From assembly GCA_024693415.1 (NCBI GenBank), contig JAILKX010000054.1, forward strand, positions 1 through 7,972: DNA of 7,972 nt. Reading direction: 5' to 3'. Positions 1-6,019 of this stretch are shown here, piece by piece. Below the pieces are notes generated by a model, which was not told the origin of the DNA, did not search any database, and worked only from the letters and a program-made list of their open reading frames with translations. This DNA is from Bacilli bacterium. GTDB taxonomy: Bacteria > Bacillota_I > Bacilli_A > RFN20 > CAG-826. A program made the position numbers and the translations under genes. Numbering within the stretch: the first letter of the stretch is position 1; every line of letters begins with the position of its first letter.

Positions 1-258
1 GACCATGGCGACCGCTTCGACTTCGATTACCTGCGGAAAGAAGGGTTCCCCGATGCGGTGGTGGAGGCGCTCAAGCTATTGACCCACGACCCGAAAGTGC
101 CCTACATGGACTACGTGAAAGCGATCAAGGGGAACGAGATCGCGCGGCGCGTGAAACTCGCCGATCTCCGCCATAATACCGACACGTCCCGCCTGAATGG
201 GGCGAAATCCTATAAGCATGAGACCTATTTGGAAGCGATCCGCTTCCTCGAGGATTAG
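1..258 (+). CDS. HD-domain (RelA/SpoT hydrolase-like) protein, 3' end only
   Basis: The 5' end lies outside the window; 85 codons and a TAG stop remain. The visible part matches the C-terminal half of short HD-domain proteins related to the (p)ppGpp hydrolase domain of Rel/SpoT. It has a GFPDAVVEALKLLTHD helix (residues 16-30 of the fragment), a YMDYVKAIKGN segment and VKLADLRHNTD (51-61). In Rel-type hydrolases the Asp of the equivalent KLADRxHN motif is a metal ligand of the HD site. The first HD motif and any synthetase domain would lie upstream and cannot be checked, so a pyrophosphohydrolase acting on nucleotides is inferred, and a standalone HD protein is more likely than a full Rel because the gene ends soon after this motif. 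It is followed 2 nt later by a Nudix gene, probably co-transcribed and translationally coupled. Confidence 0.75.
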   Translation, partial: DHGDRFDFDYLRKEGFPDAVVEALKLLTHDPKVPYMDYVKAIKGNEIARRVKLADLRHNTDTSRLNGAKSYKHETYLEAIRFLED

Positions 259-260
259 CG

Positions 261-755
261 ATGGGCGAAGTGATTGAATACATACCCTATATAAGAAGCA
301 TGATCGGCCACGCCAAATGCATGGCGGCCGCCTGCACCTGCATCATCGTCGATCAGGATGAGCGCGTTTTGCTGCAGAAGCGCTCCGACAATGGCCTCTA
401 TGGCTTTACCGGCGGCTGCCTCGACCTCGGCGAGACCGTGATCGAAGGTGCGATCCGCGAGGTCAGGGAGGAATGCGGGATCTCGCTTCGCCCCGAAGAC
501 CTCCATCTATTGACCATTCAATCGGGTCCGAAGATGGAGATGAATTACCCAAATGGCGACGTCGTCGATTACGTCGACCTCGTCTTCTACGCCAAAGTGG
601 ATTCGAGGAAAATAGACCTCCATGGCGATGATGAATCGCTGAGCCTCGCCTTCTATAAAAGGGAAGAAATCCCCGAGCCAGCGCTTCTTTTGCGCGATGT
701 GAAAGAGTGCCTGGACATCTATTTCTCCCACCCCGATAAGCCGGTCATCGACTGA
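261..755 (+). CDS. Nudix hydrolase (first of two)
   Basis: A 164-residue Nudix protein. It cleaves a nucleoside diphosphate linked to another group, probably in the cytoplasm, since no signal or membrane segment is seen. The Nudix box fits GX5EX7REUXEEXGU exactly at residues 52-74: G52, E58, then REVREECGI at 66-74, with the Mg-binding glutamates at 67, 70 and 71. A beta strand (CTCIIVDQDERVLLQKR) precedes it, as is usual, and the sequence LYGFTGG leads into the box. Length is normal for the family. The start is ATG 261, with a GAGGA Shine-Dalgarno at 250-254 (spacing 6) inside the end of the HD gene, which argues for an operon. The substrate cannot be told from sequence; the overall look (ADP-ribose/MutT-like with EIPEPALL near the C terminus) is typical of Bacillota Nudix proteins of unknown substrate. 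No clear terminator follows. Confidence 0.9.
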   Translation: MGEVIEYIPYIRSMIGHAKCMAAACTCIIVDQDERVLLQKRSDNGLYGFTGGCLDLGETVIEGAIREVREECGISLRPEDLHLLTIQSGPKMEMNYPNGDVVDYVDLVFYAKVDSRKIDLHGDDESLSLAFYKREEIPEPALLLRDVKECLDIYFSHPDKPVID

Positions 756-801
756 GCCCAATTCGCCTTTTCGGGTTCGCTTTTCCGTGTAAGCGATTCC
801 C

Positions 802-862
802 TCACCTTAATAGGTGAAAACGCATGCGAAAGTTGTAAAATTCACTCGTGCCTTAAAAAGGC
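802..862 (+). promoter_or_regulatory. Leader of the ThrE-type gene with two small dyads and a possible -10
   Basis: The 134-nt gap before the exporter gene holds a dyad TCACCT-TAAT-AGGTGA (802-817), a possible -10 box TAAAAT (836-841), and a second dyad GCCTT-AAA-AAGGC (850-862). If the -10 is real, the -35 region would fall on the right arm of the first dyad, as expected for a repressor site. No good -35 hexamer is visible, so both promoter and operator are tentative. Neither dyad is followed by a T run, so they are not terminators. Confidence 0.3.
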
Positions 863-889
863 AATTGCTTCTTAGAAAAGGAGTGCACC

Positions 890-2197
890 ATGAAAGAAAT
901 CGATCGGATCCTCGCGGCCGCGGCAAAGCTTGGGAAAGCGATGGCCGCCTGCGGGGCAAACCTTGAGCGGGTCGACCTCGCGATGGCGAAGATCATCCAC
1001 GCCTACGGGGCGCATGACATCGCCATCCATTCCCTGTCGACGAGCATTTCGATCGCCGCGACCAAAAACGGCGAGCGGTCGGTATATCAAACGAGCGTCC
1101 TTCCGGTCGACCTCGATCTGGATCGCCTGAAAGAACTCAATGGGCTCGCCCTTCGCATCATCGATGAGAAGCCCGATCCCGCCTCCGTGCCCTTCATGGT
1201 CGCCGAAATCGTGAAGAAGCCCCAGCAGGCCTGGTATATCAGCCTCGTCGGCTTCGTCATCGCGATGGCTTGCCTCTGCCGCATCTTCGGCGGCGGATGG
1301 CAGGAGATCGTGATCGCTGAGCTCAACACCCTCATCATGTTCGGGATCTCGCGCTTCGCCGCCAAGTACCGCCTGAACCGCTTCATCGTGAACTTCATCA
1401 GCATGTTCATCGCTTCGGGATTCGGCCTATTGTTCACCTACATCGGGTTCGTCAATTCGTTCTACATCGTCATCACGACCAACGCCTTCTACCTGATCAA
1501 CGGAGTCGGGATGGTGAACGCCGTCAGGAACCTCCTAAGCGGAAAAGAGAGCAACGGGGTCATCGAATTGCTCAAAGTCGCGATCGAGATCGTATCGATC
1601 GTCGCGGGCCTTGGCGCCGCGCTATACGCGATGGGGCAGTGGCATAAGCCCGAGATTCAGGAGATCATCGGCTATTCCCCGAGCGACTTCCTCGGATACC
1701 TGGAGCTCGTCGTCTTGTCCTTCCTCGCCTCGTTTGGGTTCGGCATGGTGTTCCGCATCAAACCGCGCGACCTGATCTTCGCCGCCTTAGGCGGAGCGCT
1801 CATCAGGATCGTCTACATCCTCATGATGCTCGCGGTTCCGGAGTACCGCATCGTCTATTCCTCGATCGCCGCCTTCTCGGCCGCCCTATACGCCGAAATC
1901 CTTGGGCATATCCGCAAGGAGCCGTCCACCTTATATCTCTATCCTTCGATCGTTCCGCTCATCCCTGGAGACCTCTTCTATTACTTCGGCCTTGGGATCA
2001 TCTGGAACAACCCGCAGATGATCGCCTATGGGCCCGATTGCCTGCTGCAGCTCGTCGCGATCTCCGTCGGATTTGGCGTCTGCTCGAGCACGGTGTTCTG
2101 GGTCAAGCGCATCAAGTTCCGCAAGATCATGGCCTCGATTGAGTCCTTGGTCCATCATCCGAAGCCGGCCGAAAGCGAAGCCCCGGAAGAAAAATAA
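890..2197 (+). CDS. ThrE-type threonine/serine exporter, one-piece (N- and C-domains fused)
   Basis: A 435-residue integral membrane protein of the threonine/serine exporter family (ThrE; DUF1212 plus DUF3815, the YjjP/YjjB pair as one chain). Residues 1-110 form the soluble N-terminal part with the family pattern LGKAMAACGANLERVDLAM and a following strand region (IHSLSTSISIAA). About ten hydrophobic helices fill 113-405, with the N-domain loop LINGVGMVNAVRNLLSG (202-218) and the C-domain motif PLIPGDLFYY (356-365), both hallmarks of the family. The C-terminal 25 residues are charged. It is expected to export amino acids or related small acids by proton antiport; the actual substrate is unknown. 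The ATG at 890 is fixed by AAGGAG at 878-883 (spacing 6). One oddity is that the first half has N where many relatives have P in the (P)G loop. It ends at a terminator shared with the convergent gene. Confidence 0.88.
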   Translation: MKEIDRILAAAAKLGKAMAACGANLERVDLAMAKIIHAYGAHDIAIHSLSTSISIAATKNGERSVYQTSVLPVDLDLDRLKELNGLALRIIDEKPDPASVPFMVAEIVKKPQQAWYISLVGFVIAMACLCRIFGGGWQEIVIAELNTLIMFGISRFAAKYRLNRFIVNFISMFIASGFGLLFTYIGFVNSFYIVITTNAFYLINGVGMVNAVRNLLSGKESNGVIELLKVAIEIVSIVAGLGAALYAMGQWHKPEIQEIIGYSPSDFLGYLELVVLSFLASFGFGMVFRIKPRDLIFAALGGALIRIVYILMMLAVPEYRIVYSSIAAFSAALYAEILGHIRKEPSTLYLYPSIVPLIPGDLFYYFGLGIIWNNPQMIAYGPDCLLQLVAISVGFGVCSSTVFWVKRIKFRKIMASIESLVHHPKPAESEAPEEK

Positions 2198-2212
2198 AGG
2201 GGACGTGTATCG

Positions 2213-2238
2213 AAAAACGGGCGAGTCGCCCGTTTTTT
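2213..2238. terminator. Bidirectional intrinsic terminator between convergent genes
   Basis: Twelve bases (2213-2224, AAAAACGGGCGA) are matched by their exact reverse complement (2226-2237) around a single central G. The practical hairpin is CGGGCG-AGT-CGCCCG, flanked by A5 on the left and T6 on the right, so it can terminate transcription on either strand. It sits 15 nt after the exporter stop and directly abuts the TGA stop (2238-2240) of the minus-strand protease gene. Confidence 0.9.
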
Positions 2239-4304
2239 CATATGATCTTGAAGCTGATGGTCGCCGACTCGGCGCTCACTTCGTCGAAGGTGATGAGGTA
2301 GTCGAATCCCTCGCCGCCATTGAAGGAATCGCCGCGGGGGAAGAAACTTGCGTATTCCTCGAATTCGAAGTAATCGCCTTCGTGGAACAGATCGGAATCG
2401 TTGGCCGTCGCCCAATAGGAGTTCCCGAGCTGGTTGCGCCCATTGGCCTCGATCAATTGGATCAGGTTGTAGCCGTTGTCGCTTGCTTCGCCCATCCGCC
2501 TGCTTTTGCTGTTGGCGGCGTCGACCCGCAGGGCCTCGTTGCGCCCGAGCTCGAGATTCTCGGCGTCGTCGACGTATTCGCCGCGTCCATAAGCGTTCGT
2601 CACGATCGAGGCGCGGCTATCGACGTGGTACATCCTGACGCCGGGCTTCGAGAAGGGCTTGGTGCGGCCGGGGTAGGCCGTCCGGGAGTCGAGTTCGTTC
2701 AGGCCTTTCGGGACGAAGAGCTCCATGATCAGGTATTCGTCGAAGGCGGTGCCGTTCCAGGTCGGGGCGACGATGACGGCGTCGCCGCTAGAATATCCGG
2801 GCTTTATGGTGACCGTCGCCTCGTCTGTGATGACGTAGGGATCGATCCAGCCGAGCGCGAACTTCGAGAAGGGGTCGTGGTCCAATATATTGGCGTCCAT
2901 CATCTGGCAGCTGCCGGCCGGCGCGGAATCGTAATCGTAGGAATAATAGTCGTCGAGCCCGCACATATGGCCGAATTCGTGGATCAGCGTATGGGCGTCG
3001 ACCTTCGGGGAGGATACCGCTTCATAGGAGAAGTCGTAGGAGCACCAGAAGTAGTTGTTGGCGATCGGGGAATCGGGGTCGGCTTTGTCGTAGACGCCAT
3101 AATCCCAATAGCAGAAAGCCCAATAGAGGTCGGAGGATAGCTCGGCGATCGCTTGGCTGCGCGAATAATCGGGGCAGCTGTAGATCAGGATGACCCCATC
3201 GATCAATCCGTCCCCATCGCCGTCGAAGCGCTGGGTGCTTTCCTCGCCGTTATCCGCCTTGTATTGCTTGATGCCTTCGCGGAGGGCGATCTGGGATTGG
3301 TTGGTGTAGGTGCCGCCAATCGGGCGGGCGGCAAGCTCTGCGGCGGTCATGCCAAGTTCCAAAACCGGCGCGATCTCGAAGCGGGGGTTGAATTTGCCGA
3401 AGGAGGATTTCGAATAGAAGCTCCCAAGCGATTCCCAATAACCCGTGTCGCTTTTGCCTTCGCCATTGAAGAGGGGATCGAGGTCGGCGATCGTCTCATC
3501 GGTGAACGGATAATCGGAAAGCTCGACCGGGATGACCAAAAAGTCCTCGCAGGAGCCGCGGGTGTCGATCGCGTCGCAATAGGACATGTTCTGCATCGAC
3601 TTGTAATTCAATAATTCGTGATACGTATCGCTTGTTTTATAGCATCCGCCCTCATAGGGGAGGTCGGAAGGATCGACGGGATGGACCGTGCATTCATATT
3701 CGCCTTCGTAGACGATCTCGATGCTCTCGATGAGGAGCGCCGAAGCGCCCGCGTGGATCGAAAACGCATGCACGCCCTCAACGGATTTGGTTTCTCCGGA
3801 GGTGAGTTCGGCTTCTTGATAATCCTCGGCGCCGACGGTCGAATAGAGGCGAATCGTCGCCGCAGAAGAGGATTCGAATGCGACCTTGATCGAGGTCATC
3901 CCGATGTCGCAGAGGGACATGATGACGCCGGAGTCGCGCTTCAGCTGGGCGTAATAGCCTTCCTTCGCCATCGCGTAATACCCGCGCATCGGATAGGCGG
4001 AGCCCGCTTCGACGAGCCCGGCGTGGTTATCGTCCCAGGTGCCGGTGTAGCTAGGGCTCTTCCAGGCGCCGTTAGAGGCGCTTAAGGCAAACGAGGTCGG
4101 AAGCTCCTCCTCGCTTGAAAATTCCTCGATGGAGGATTCTTCGATAGAAGATTCGGAACTAACGGTTTCGGAGGTGGTGTCTTCGCTTGAAACTTCGCTC
4201 GAGGCTTCCTGCGAGGAACTCACGGCGATCGAATTCCCGCCGCAGGAAAATAGGGCCATCGCGGCCATGGCGCTAAGCGTCAGCAAGGTTTTCTTCTTTT
4301 CCAT
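2238..4304 (-). CDS. M6-family (immune inhibitor A-like) zinc metalloprotease lipoprotein
   Basis: A 688-residue secreted protease. Residues 1-21 are a lipoprotein signal (MEKKKTLL, hydrophobic core, lipobox LFSC with Cys21), so the mature protein should be anchored on the outer face of the membrane. Residues 27-70 are a Ser/Glu-rich linker. Residues 71-205 look like a beta-sandwich module with no motif I can name (ends HAFSIHAGASALLIESIEIVYE-like). The catalytic part follows: DFLVIPVEL (254-262), a calcium-type DGDGDG loop (361-366) before LIDGVILIYS, the zinc motif HEFGHMCGLDD (H442, E443, H446, G449, D452) and FSKFALGWIDPYVI (479-492), all in the order seen in M6 peptidases. Start: ATG 4304 has GGAGGG at 4317-4312 (spacing 7), which favours it over an in-frame TTG at 4325. 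The substrate is unknown; peptide scavenging or host-protein degradation would be guesses. Confidence 0.88.
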   Translation of the reverse strand: MEKKKTLLTLSAMAAMALFSCGGNSIAVSSSQEASSEVSSEDTTSETVSSESSIEESSIEEFSSEEELPTSFALSASNGAWKSPSYTGTWDDNHAGLVEAGSAYPMRGYYAMAKEGYYAQLKRDSGVIMSLCDIGMTSIKVAFESSSAATIRLYSTVGAEDYQEAELTSGETKSVEGVHAFSIHAGASALLIESIEIVYEGEYECTVHPVDPSDLPYEGGCYKTSDTYHELLNYKSMQNMSYCDAIDTRGSCEDFLVIPVELSDYPFTDETIADLDPLFNGEGKSDTGYWESLGSFYSKSSFGKFNPRFEIAPVLELGMTAAELAARPIGGTYTNQSQIALREGIKQYKADNGEESTQRFDGDGDGLIDGVILIYSCPDYSRSQAIAELSSDLYWAFCYWDYGVYDKADPDSPIANNYFWCSYDFSYEAVSSPKVDAHTLIHEFGHMCGLDDYYSYDYDSAPAGSCQMMDANILDHDPFSKFALGWIDPYVITDEATVTIKPGYSSGDAVIVAPTWNGTAFDEYLIMELFVPKGLNELDSRTAYPGRTKPFSKPGVRMYHVDSRASIVTNAYGRGEYVDDAENLELGRNEALRVDAANSKSRRMGEASDNGYNLIQLIEANGRNQLGNSYWATANDSDLFHEGDYFEFEEYASFFPRGDSFNGGEGFDYLITFDEVSAESATISFKII
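4123..4152 (-). repeat. Tandem 15-bp repeat in the Ser/Glu linker of the protease
   Basis: Two adjacent 15-nt units, TCCTCGATGGAGGAT (4123-4137) and TCTTCGATAGAAGAT (4138-4152), agree at 12 of 15 bases. On the minus strand they encode two copies of a SSIEE-type pentapeptide within the linker behind the lipid anchor. The unit is a multiple of three, so copy changes would alter tether length without a frameshift. Confidence 0.6.
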
Positions 4305-4333
4305 GGGCGCGCCCTCCGTTTGCAACCTCGCTA

Positions 4334-4361
4334 ACTATACGCATATGCGCGGAAAAGTCAA
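4334..4361 (-). promoter_or_regulatory. Promoter of the M6 protease gene
   Basis: Read on the minus strand: -35 TTGACT (4361-4356), 16-bp spacer, -10 TATAGT (4339-4334), each 5 of 6 to the housekeeping consensus. Initiation would be near 4327, giving a leader of about 22 nt with the GGAGGG ribosome site inside it. This places the in-frame TTG at 4325 practically at the transcript end, another reason to use ATG 4304. Confidence 0.65.
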
Positions 4362-4392
4362 AAGCAAGGGCCTCCATTCCCCGCAAAATAGA

Positions 4393-4420
4393 GAAATTTC
4401 AAATTTTTTCGACGAATTTG
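4393..4420. promoter_or_regulatory. AT-rich dyads between the divergent protease and PBECR-like genes
   Basis: The 163-nt divergent gap contains an 8-bp palindrome GAAATTTC (4393-4400) overlapping by one base an inverted repeat CAAATT (4400-4405) / AATTTG (4415-4420). The AT-rich stretch stands out from its GC-rich surroundings and may hold the promoter or an operator of the plus-strand gene. I could not place a convincing -35/-10 pair for that gene. Confidence 0.25.
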
Positions 4421-4467
4421 GGTCACTTTCGCCAATCGCAAGGCAATCCATAAGTAGGAGGACAATT

Positions 4468-4854
4468 ATGAACGAAGAGAAAATCCCCATCAAGGTTGGC
4501 CGCATCCCGATTGCGGTGGAACGCGCCTGCAAGCTGCGCCTTGCGAGCCAAGTCGGCATCTACATGTCGGACGAGAAGGTGTCGGAGCTCGCGACCTCGC
4601 GGCCCGACAGCTACCTCAAGGCGATCGAAGAGATCTCCTCGATCACCCATGACCCCGATTACGTGGGCTACATCCGCGATGAAAGCACGTTCGTGTTCCT
4701 GAAGGCCTACAAGAAGAAGGGCGTCTTCATGTGGATCGGGGTCAAGGTCGTCCACGAAGGGGCGCCGAAGCAGTGGATGTTCCGCGAACTTCGCCGCTAT
4801 GGCGCCGAGGAACTCAAGGAACTCGACGCAAAAGCCGATTTCGCAAGGCCCTGA
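4468..4854 (+). CDS. Small protein resembling PBECR-type (barnase/EndoU/RelE-like) domains
   Basis: A 128-residue soluble protein, no signal or membrane segment. The order of elements recalls the PBECR families (phage-barnase-EndoU-colicin E5/D-RelE-like nucleases), especially PBECR3. These are: a strand with IYMSDEKVSEL (31-41), a helix SYLKAIEEISSI (48-59), the turn HDPDYVGYIRDES (61-73), a strand FVFLKAYKK, and a strand VFMWIGVKVV (86-95), then WMFREL (103-108). The match is by pattern only, and no catalytic residue can be assigned, so nuclease activity is a hypothesis. An uncharacterised Bacillota protein is the alternative. ATG 4468 is chosen because AGGAGG (4456-4461) lies 6 nt upstream; the reading frame stays open further upstream to 4129 but that part is antisense to the protease start. 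The VanZ-like gene follows after 19 nt on the same strand. Confidence 0.5.
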   Translation: MNEEKIPIKVGRIPIAVERACKLRLASQVGIYMSDEKVSELATSRPDSYLKAIEEISSITHDPDYVGYIRDESTFVFLKAYKKKGVFMWIGVKVVHEGAPKQWMFRELRRYGAEELKELDAKADFARP

Positions 4855-4861
4855 CACCCTT

Positions 4862-4867
4862 TATAAT
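4862..4867 (+). promoter_or_regulatory. -10 box TATAAT, 6 nt before the VanZ-like ATG
   Basis: A perfect TATAAT is followed by exactly 6 nt (GTGGGC) and then ATG 4874, so initiation would fall at or next to the A of the start codon, giving a leaderless transcript. No Shine-Dalgarno is present. The -35 region (TTTCGC at 4839-4844, 17-bp spacing) is poor. The alternative is read-through from the preceding gene with coupled translation. Confidence 0.45.
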
Positions 4868-4873
4868 GTGGGC

Positions 4874-5314
4874 ATGCGCAAGAGGAAGATCGTCTTTGGA
4901 ATCATCGTGATCGCGCTGACCGCCCTGATCGTTTTCACCTCGACCAATACCGGCGAGGAACATAGCAGGGCGGGAGGCGTCATCATCGGGTGGATCAACG
5001 ACGTCTTCTTCGGCGGCGGGCTTTCCTCTTACGAGAAGGAAGCAATCGTCGGGGTAGGCGCAAAATTCCTCGGCCACTTCTCGCTTTTCCTATTGGACGG
5101 CCTCTTCTTCTGGCTGTTCCTCAAGGAGTTTGGCCTAAGCGAAAAGAAAATGGCCATCCTGTTCGTGGCCTATGGTTTTCTTTTGTCCTGCGCCGGCGAG
5201 GTCATCCAGATCTTCAGCGAGGGGCGCTACCCGACGTTCAACGACGTCCTGATCGATTTCTCGGGCTTCACCTTCACCTACGCGGTGAGGTTCCTTTTGA
5301 AGCACCCTATATGA
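4874..5314 (+). CDS. VanZ-like family membrane protein
   Basis: A 146-residue protein with four likely membrane helices (about 6-22, 66-87, 91-108, 124-142). Two family signatures are present: a lysine/histidine pair before the second helix (K64, FLGHFSLFLL, H68) and the segment EVIQIFSEGRYPTFNDVLIDFSG (109-131) with E109, Q112, F114, R118, D124 and G131. VanZ of enterococci gives low-level teicoplanin resistance, but most chromosomal relatives have no known role, so a cell-envelope function is all that can be inferred. The ATG at 4874 begins MRKRK and a hydrophobic helix. There is no ribosome site, but a TATAAT lies 6 nt upstream. It follows the PBECR-like gene by 19 nt, and its last 8 bases overlap the end of the opposing Pr6Pr gene. 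Confidence 0.8.
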   Translation: MRKRKIVFGIIVIALTALIVFTSTNTGEEHSRAGGVIIGWINDVFFGGGLSSYEKEAIVGVGAKFLGHFSLFLLDGLFFWLFLKEFGLSEKKMAILFVAYGFLLSCAGEVIQIFSEGRYPTFNDVLIDFSGFTFTYAVRFLLKHPI

Positions 5315-5972
5315 CGGTGTCCCTCTTGCGGAACTTGCCGGCGAGGAAATCGTTGAAGAAGCTCATCCCGACTAGGAAGGCCGCCACCAGAAGGAACAAC
5401 ACGATCGACCCGACCCAGAAGAATTCGTTGGCCGGGTTCAGTATCGGGTAGGGGAACATCCCCGAAGGCCCGTTATACAAGGTCGCGTCCGGCCAGATGA
5501 GCGGGCGCGTCCACACAAAAGACAAATAGATGATCGGATATAGCATCGCGCTCAGGCAGTCATACCATTTGACGGTCCCTTTTTCGTCGAAGAAGAGGTA
5601 GTCGATGAGGGGCACGATCCCAAGCACCGCATGGTAGATGATCCCCTGGGCCGTCGCCTCGATCGGGTAATAGAGGACCGTGTCGAAGAAAAACGCGGCC
5701 ATCGCGATGATGCAGAAGCTCATAAGCGGAAGCTTGAAGGGCATGTAGAACCCCGCCGGCATCCCCCGAAGGCCATGGCGCATGTCGATCGCGTTGAAGA
5801 GGACCTCAAAAGCCAGCACGACCGCCATCGCCATCCCGACCTGGATCGAGAAAAGCGACAACGAACGCCACGAAGGCCCTAAGGCCGTCATATAGAAGAT
5901 CAAGGCCGTCAAAAACCCGGCGAAGGCCGCCAAACGGAATAGCAATGCGGGCAAACGCTTCCTGATCTGCAT
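5307..5972 (-). CDS. Pr6Pr / FAR-17a-like six-helix membrane protein
   Basis: A 221-residue integral membrane protein with six likely helices (about 9-29, 38-60, 81-103, 109-127, 139-157, 184-206). It shows the pattern of the bacterial Pr6Pr family: a His in helix 4 (IIYHAVLGIVPLIDYLFFDE, H114 and D124), a short KGTVKWYD loop, LYPIIYLSFVWTRPL (144-158) and the FPYPILN motif (173-179). Eukaryotic FAR-17a/AIG1/ADTRP relatives are Thr-His hydrolases of fatty-acid esters; whether bacterial members share this is not established, so function is open. ATG 5972 is preferred over an in-frame GTG at 5990: neither has a Shine-Dalgarno, but an extended -10 (TGGTAAACT) lies just upstream of the ATG. It converges with the VanZ-like gene and overlaps its stop; no terminator separates them. 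Confidence 0.72.
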   Translation of the reverse strand: MQIRKRLPALLFRLAAFAGFLTALIFYMTALGPSWRSLSLFSIQVGMAMAVVLAFEVLFNAIDMRHGLRGMPAGFYMPFKLPLMSFCIIAMAAFFFDTVLYYPIEATAQGIIYHAVLGIVPLIDYLFFDEKGTVKWYDCLSAMLYPIIYLSFVWTRPLIWPDATLYNGPSGMFPYPILNPANEFFWVGSIVLFLLVAAFLVGMSFFNDFLAGKFRKRDTVI

Positions 5973-5980
5973 ACGGACAA

Positions 5981-5989
5981 AGTTTACCA
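5981..5989 (-). promoter_or_regulatory. Extended -10 of the Pr6Pr-like gene
   Basis: On the minus strand TGG-TAAACT (5989-5981) forms an extended -10 element, with 8 nt before ATG 5972. Initiation would be at or 1-2 nt before the start codon, so the message is probably leaderless. No clear -35 is seen. Confidence 0.4.
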
Positions 5990-5991
5990 CG

Positions 5992-6003
5992 CATTCGCGA
6001 ATG
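5992..6003. promoter_or_regulatory. Perfect 12-bp palindrome between divergent promoters
   Basis: CATTCGCGAATG is its own reverse complement. Its centre (between 5997 and 5998) is 10-12 bp from the -10 boxes of both divergent genes (TATAAT at 6008 on plus, TAAACT at 5986 on minus), so a dimer bound here would cover both promoters. The regulator is unknown. Confidence 0.45.
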
Positions 6004-6007
6004 AGGG

Positions 6008-6013
6008 TATAAT
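6008..6013 (+). promoter_or_regulatory. -10 box TATAAT, 6 nt before the second Nudix ATG
   Basis: A perfect TATAAT with exactly 6 nt (CCGCCT) before ATG 6020 and no Shine-Dalgarno site. A possible -35 is TTACCA (5984-5989, 4 of 6, 18-bp spacer). Spacing predicts a transcript beginning at or next to the start codon. Confidence 0.55.
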
Positions 6014-6019
6014 CCGCCT

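Noticed and set aside
778..795. Weak inverted repeat CGCTT / AAGCG after the first Nudix gene as a terminator
   Set aside because: A 5-bp stem with an 8-nt loop and no T run after it is too weak to call.
2028..3140. Long plus-strand open frame of 370 codons opposite the protease gene
   Set aside because: It overlaps the exporter end, the terminator and the well-supported M6 gene. Its composition (long runs of V, G, A, D and I) is the mirror of GC-rich codons on the other strand, and it has no ribosome site or recognisable motif.
3153..4085. Further plus-strand open frames opposite the protease gene
   Set aside because: Same antisense-shadow pattern, with no start signals and no domains; the minus-strand protein has complete M6 motifs across this stretch.
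4305..4325. Longer protease start at TTG 4325
   Set aside because: It would add MQTEGAP before the signal peptide, lies at the predicted transcript end, and has no ribosome site, whereas ATG 4304 has GGAGGG at ideal distance.
4129..4467. Upstream extension of the PBECR-like gene to 4129
   Set aside because: The extension is antisense to the protease linker and crosses its promoter. The strong AGGAGG before ATG 4468 fixes the start.
5973..5990. GTG 5990 as start of the Pr6Pr-like gene
   Set aside because: It adds MVNFVR across the putative -10 element and has no ribosome site; ATG 5972 starts a typical positive-charged N terminus before helix 1.
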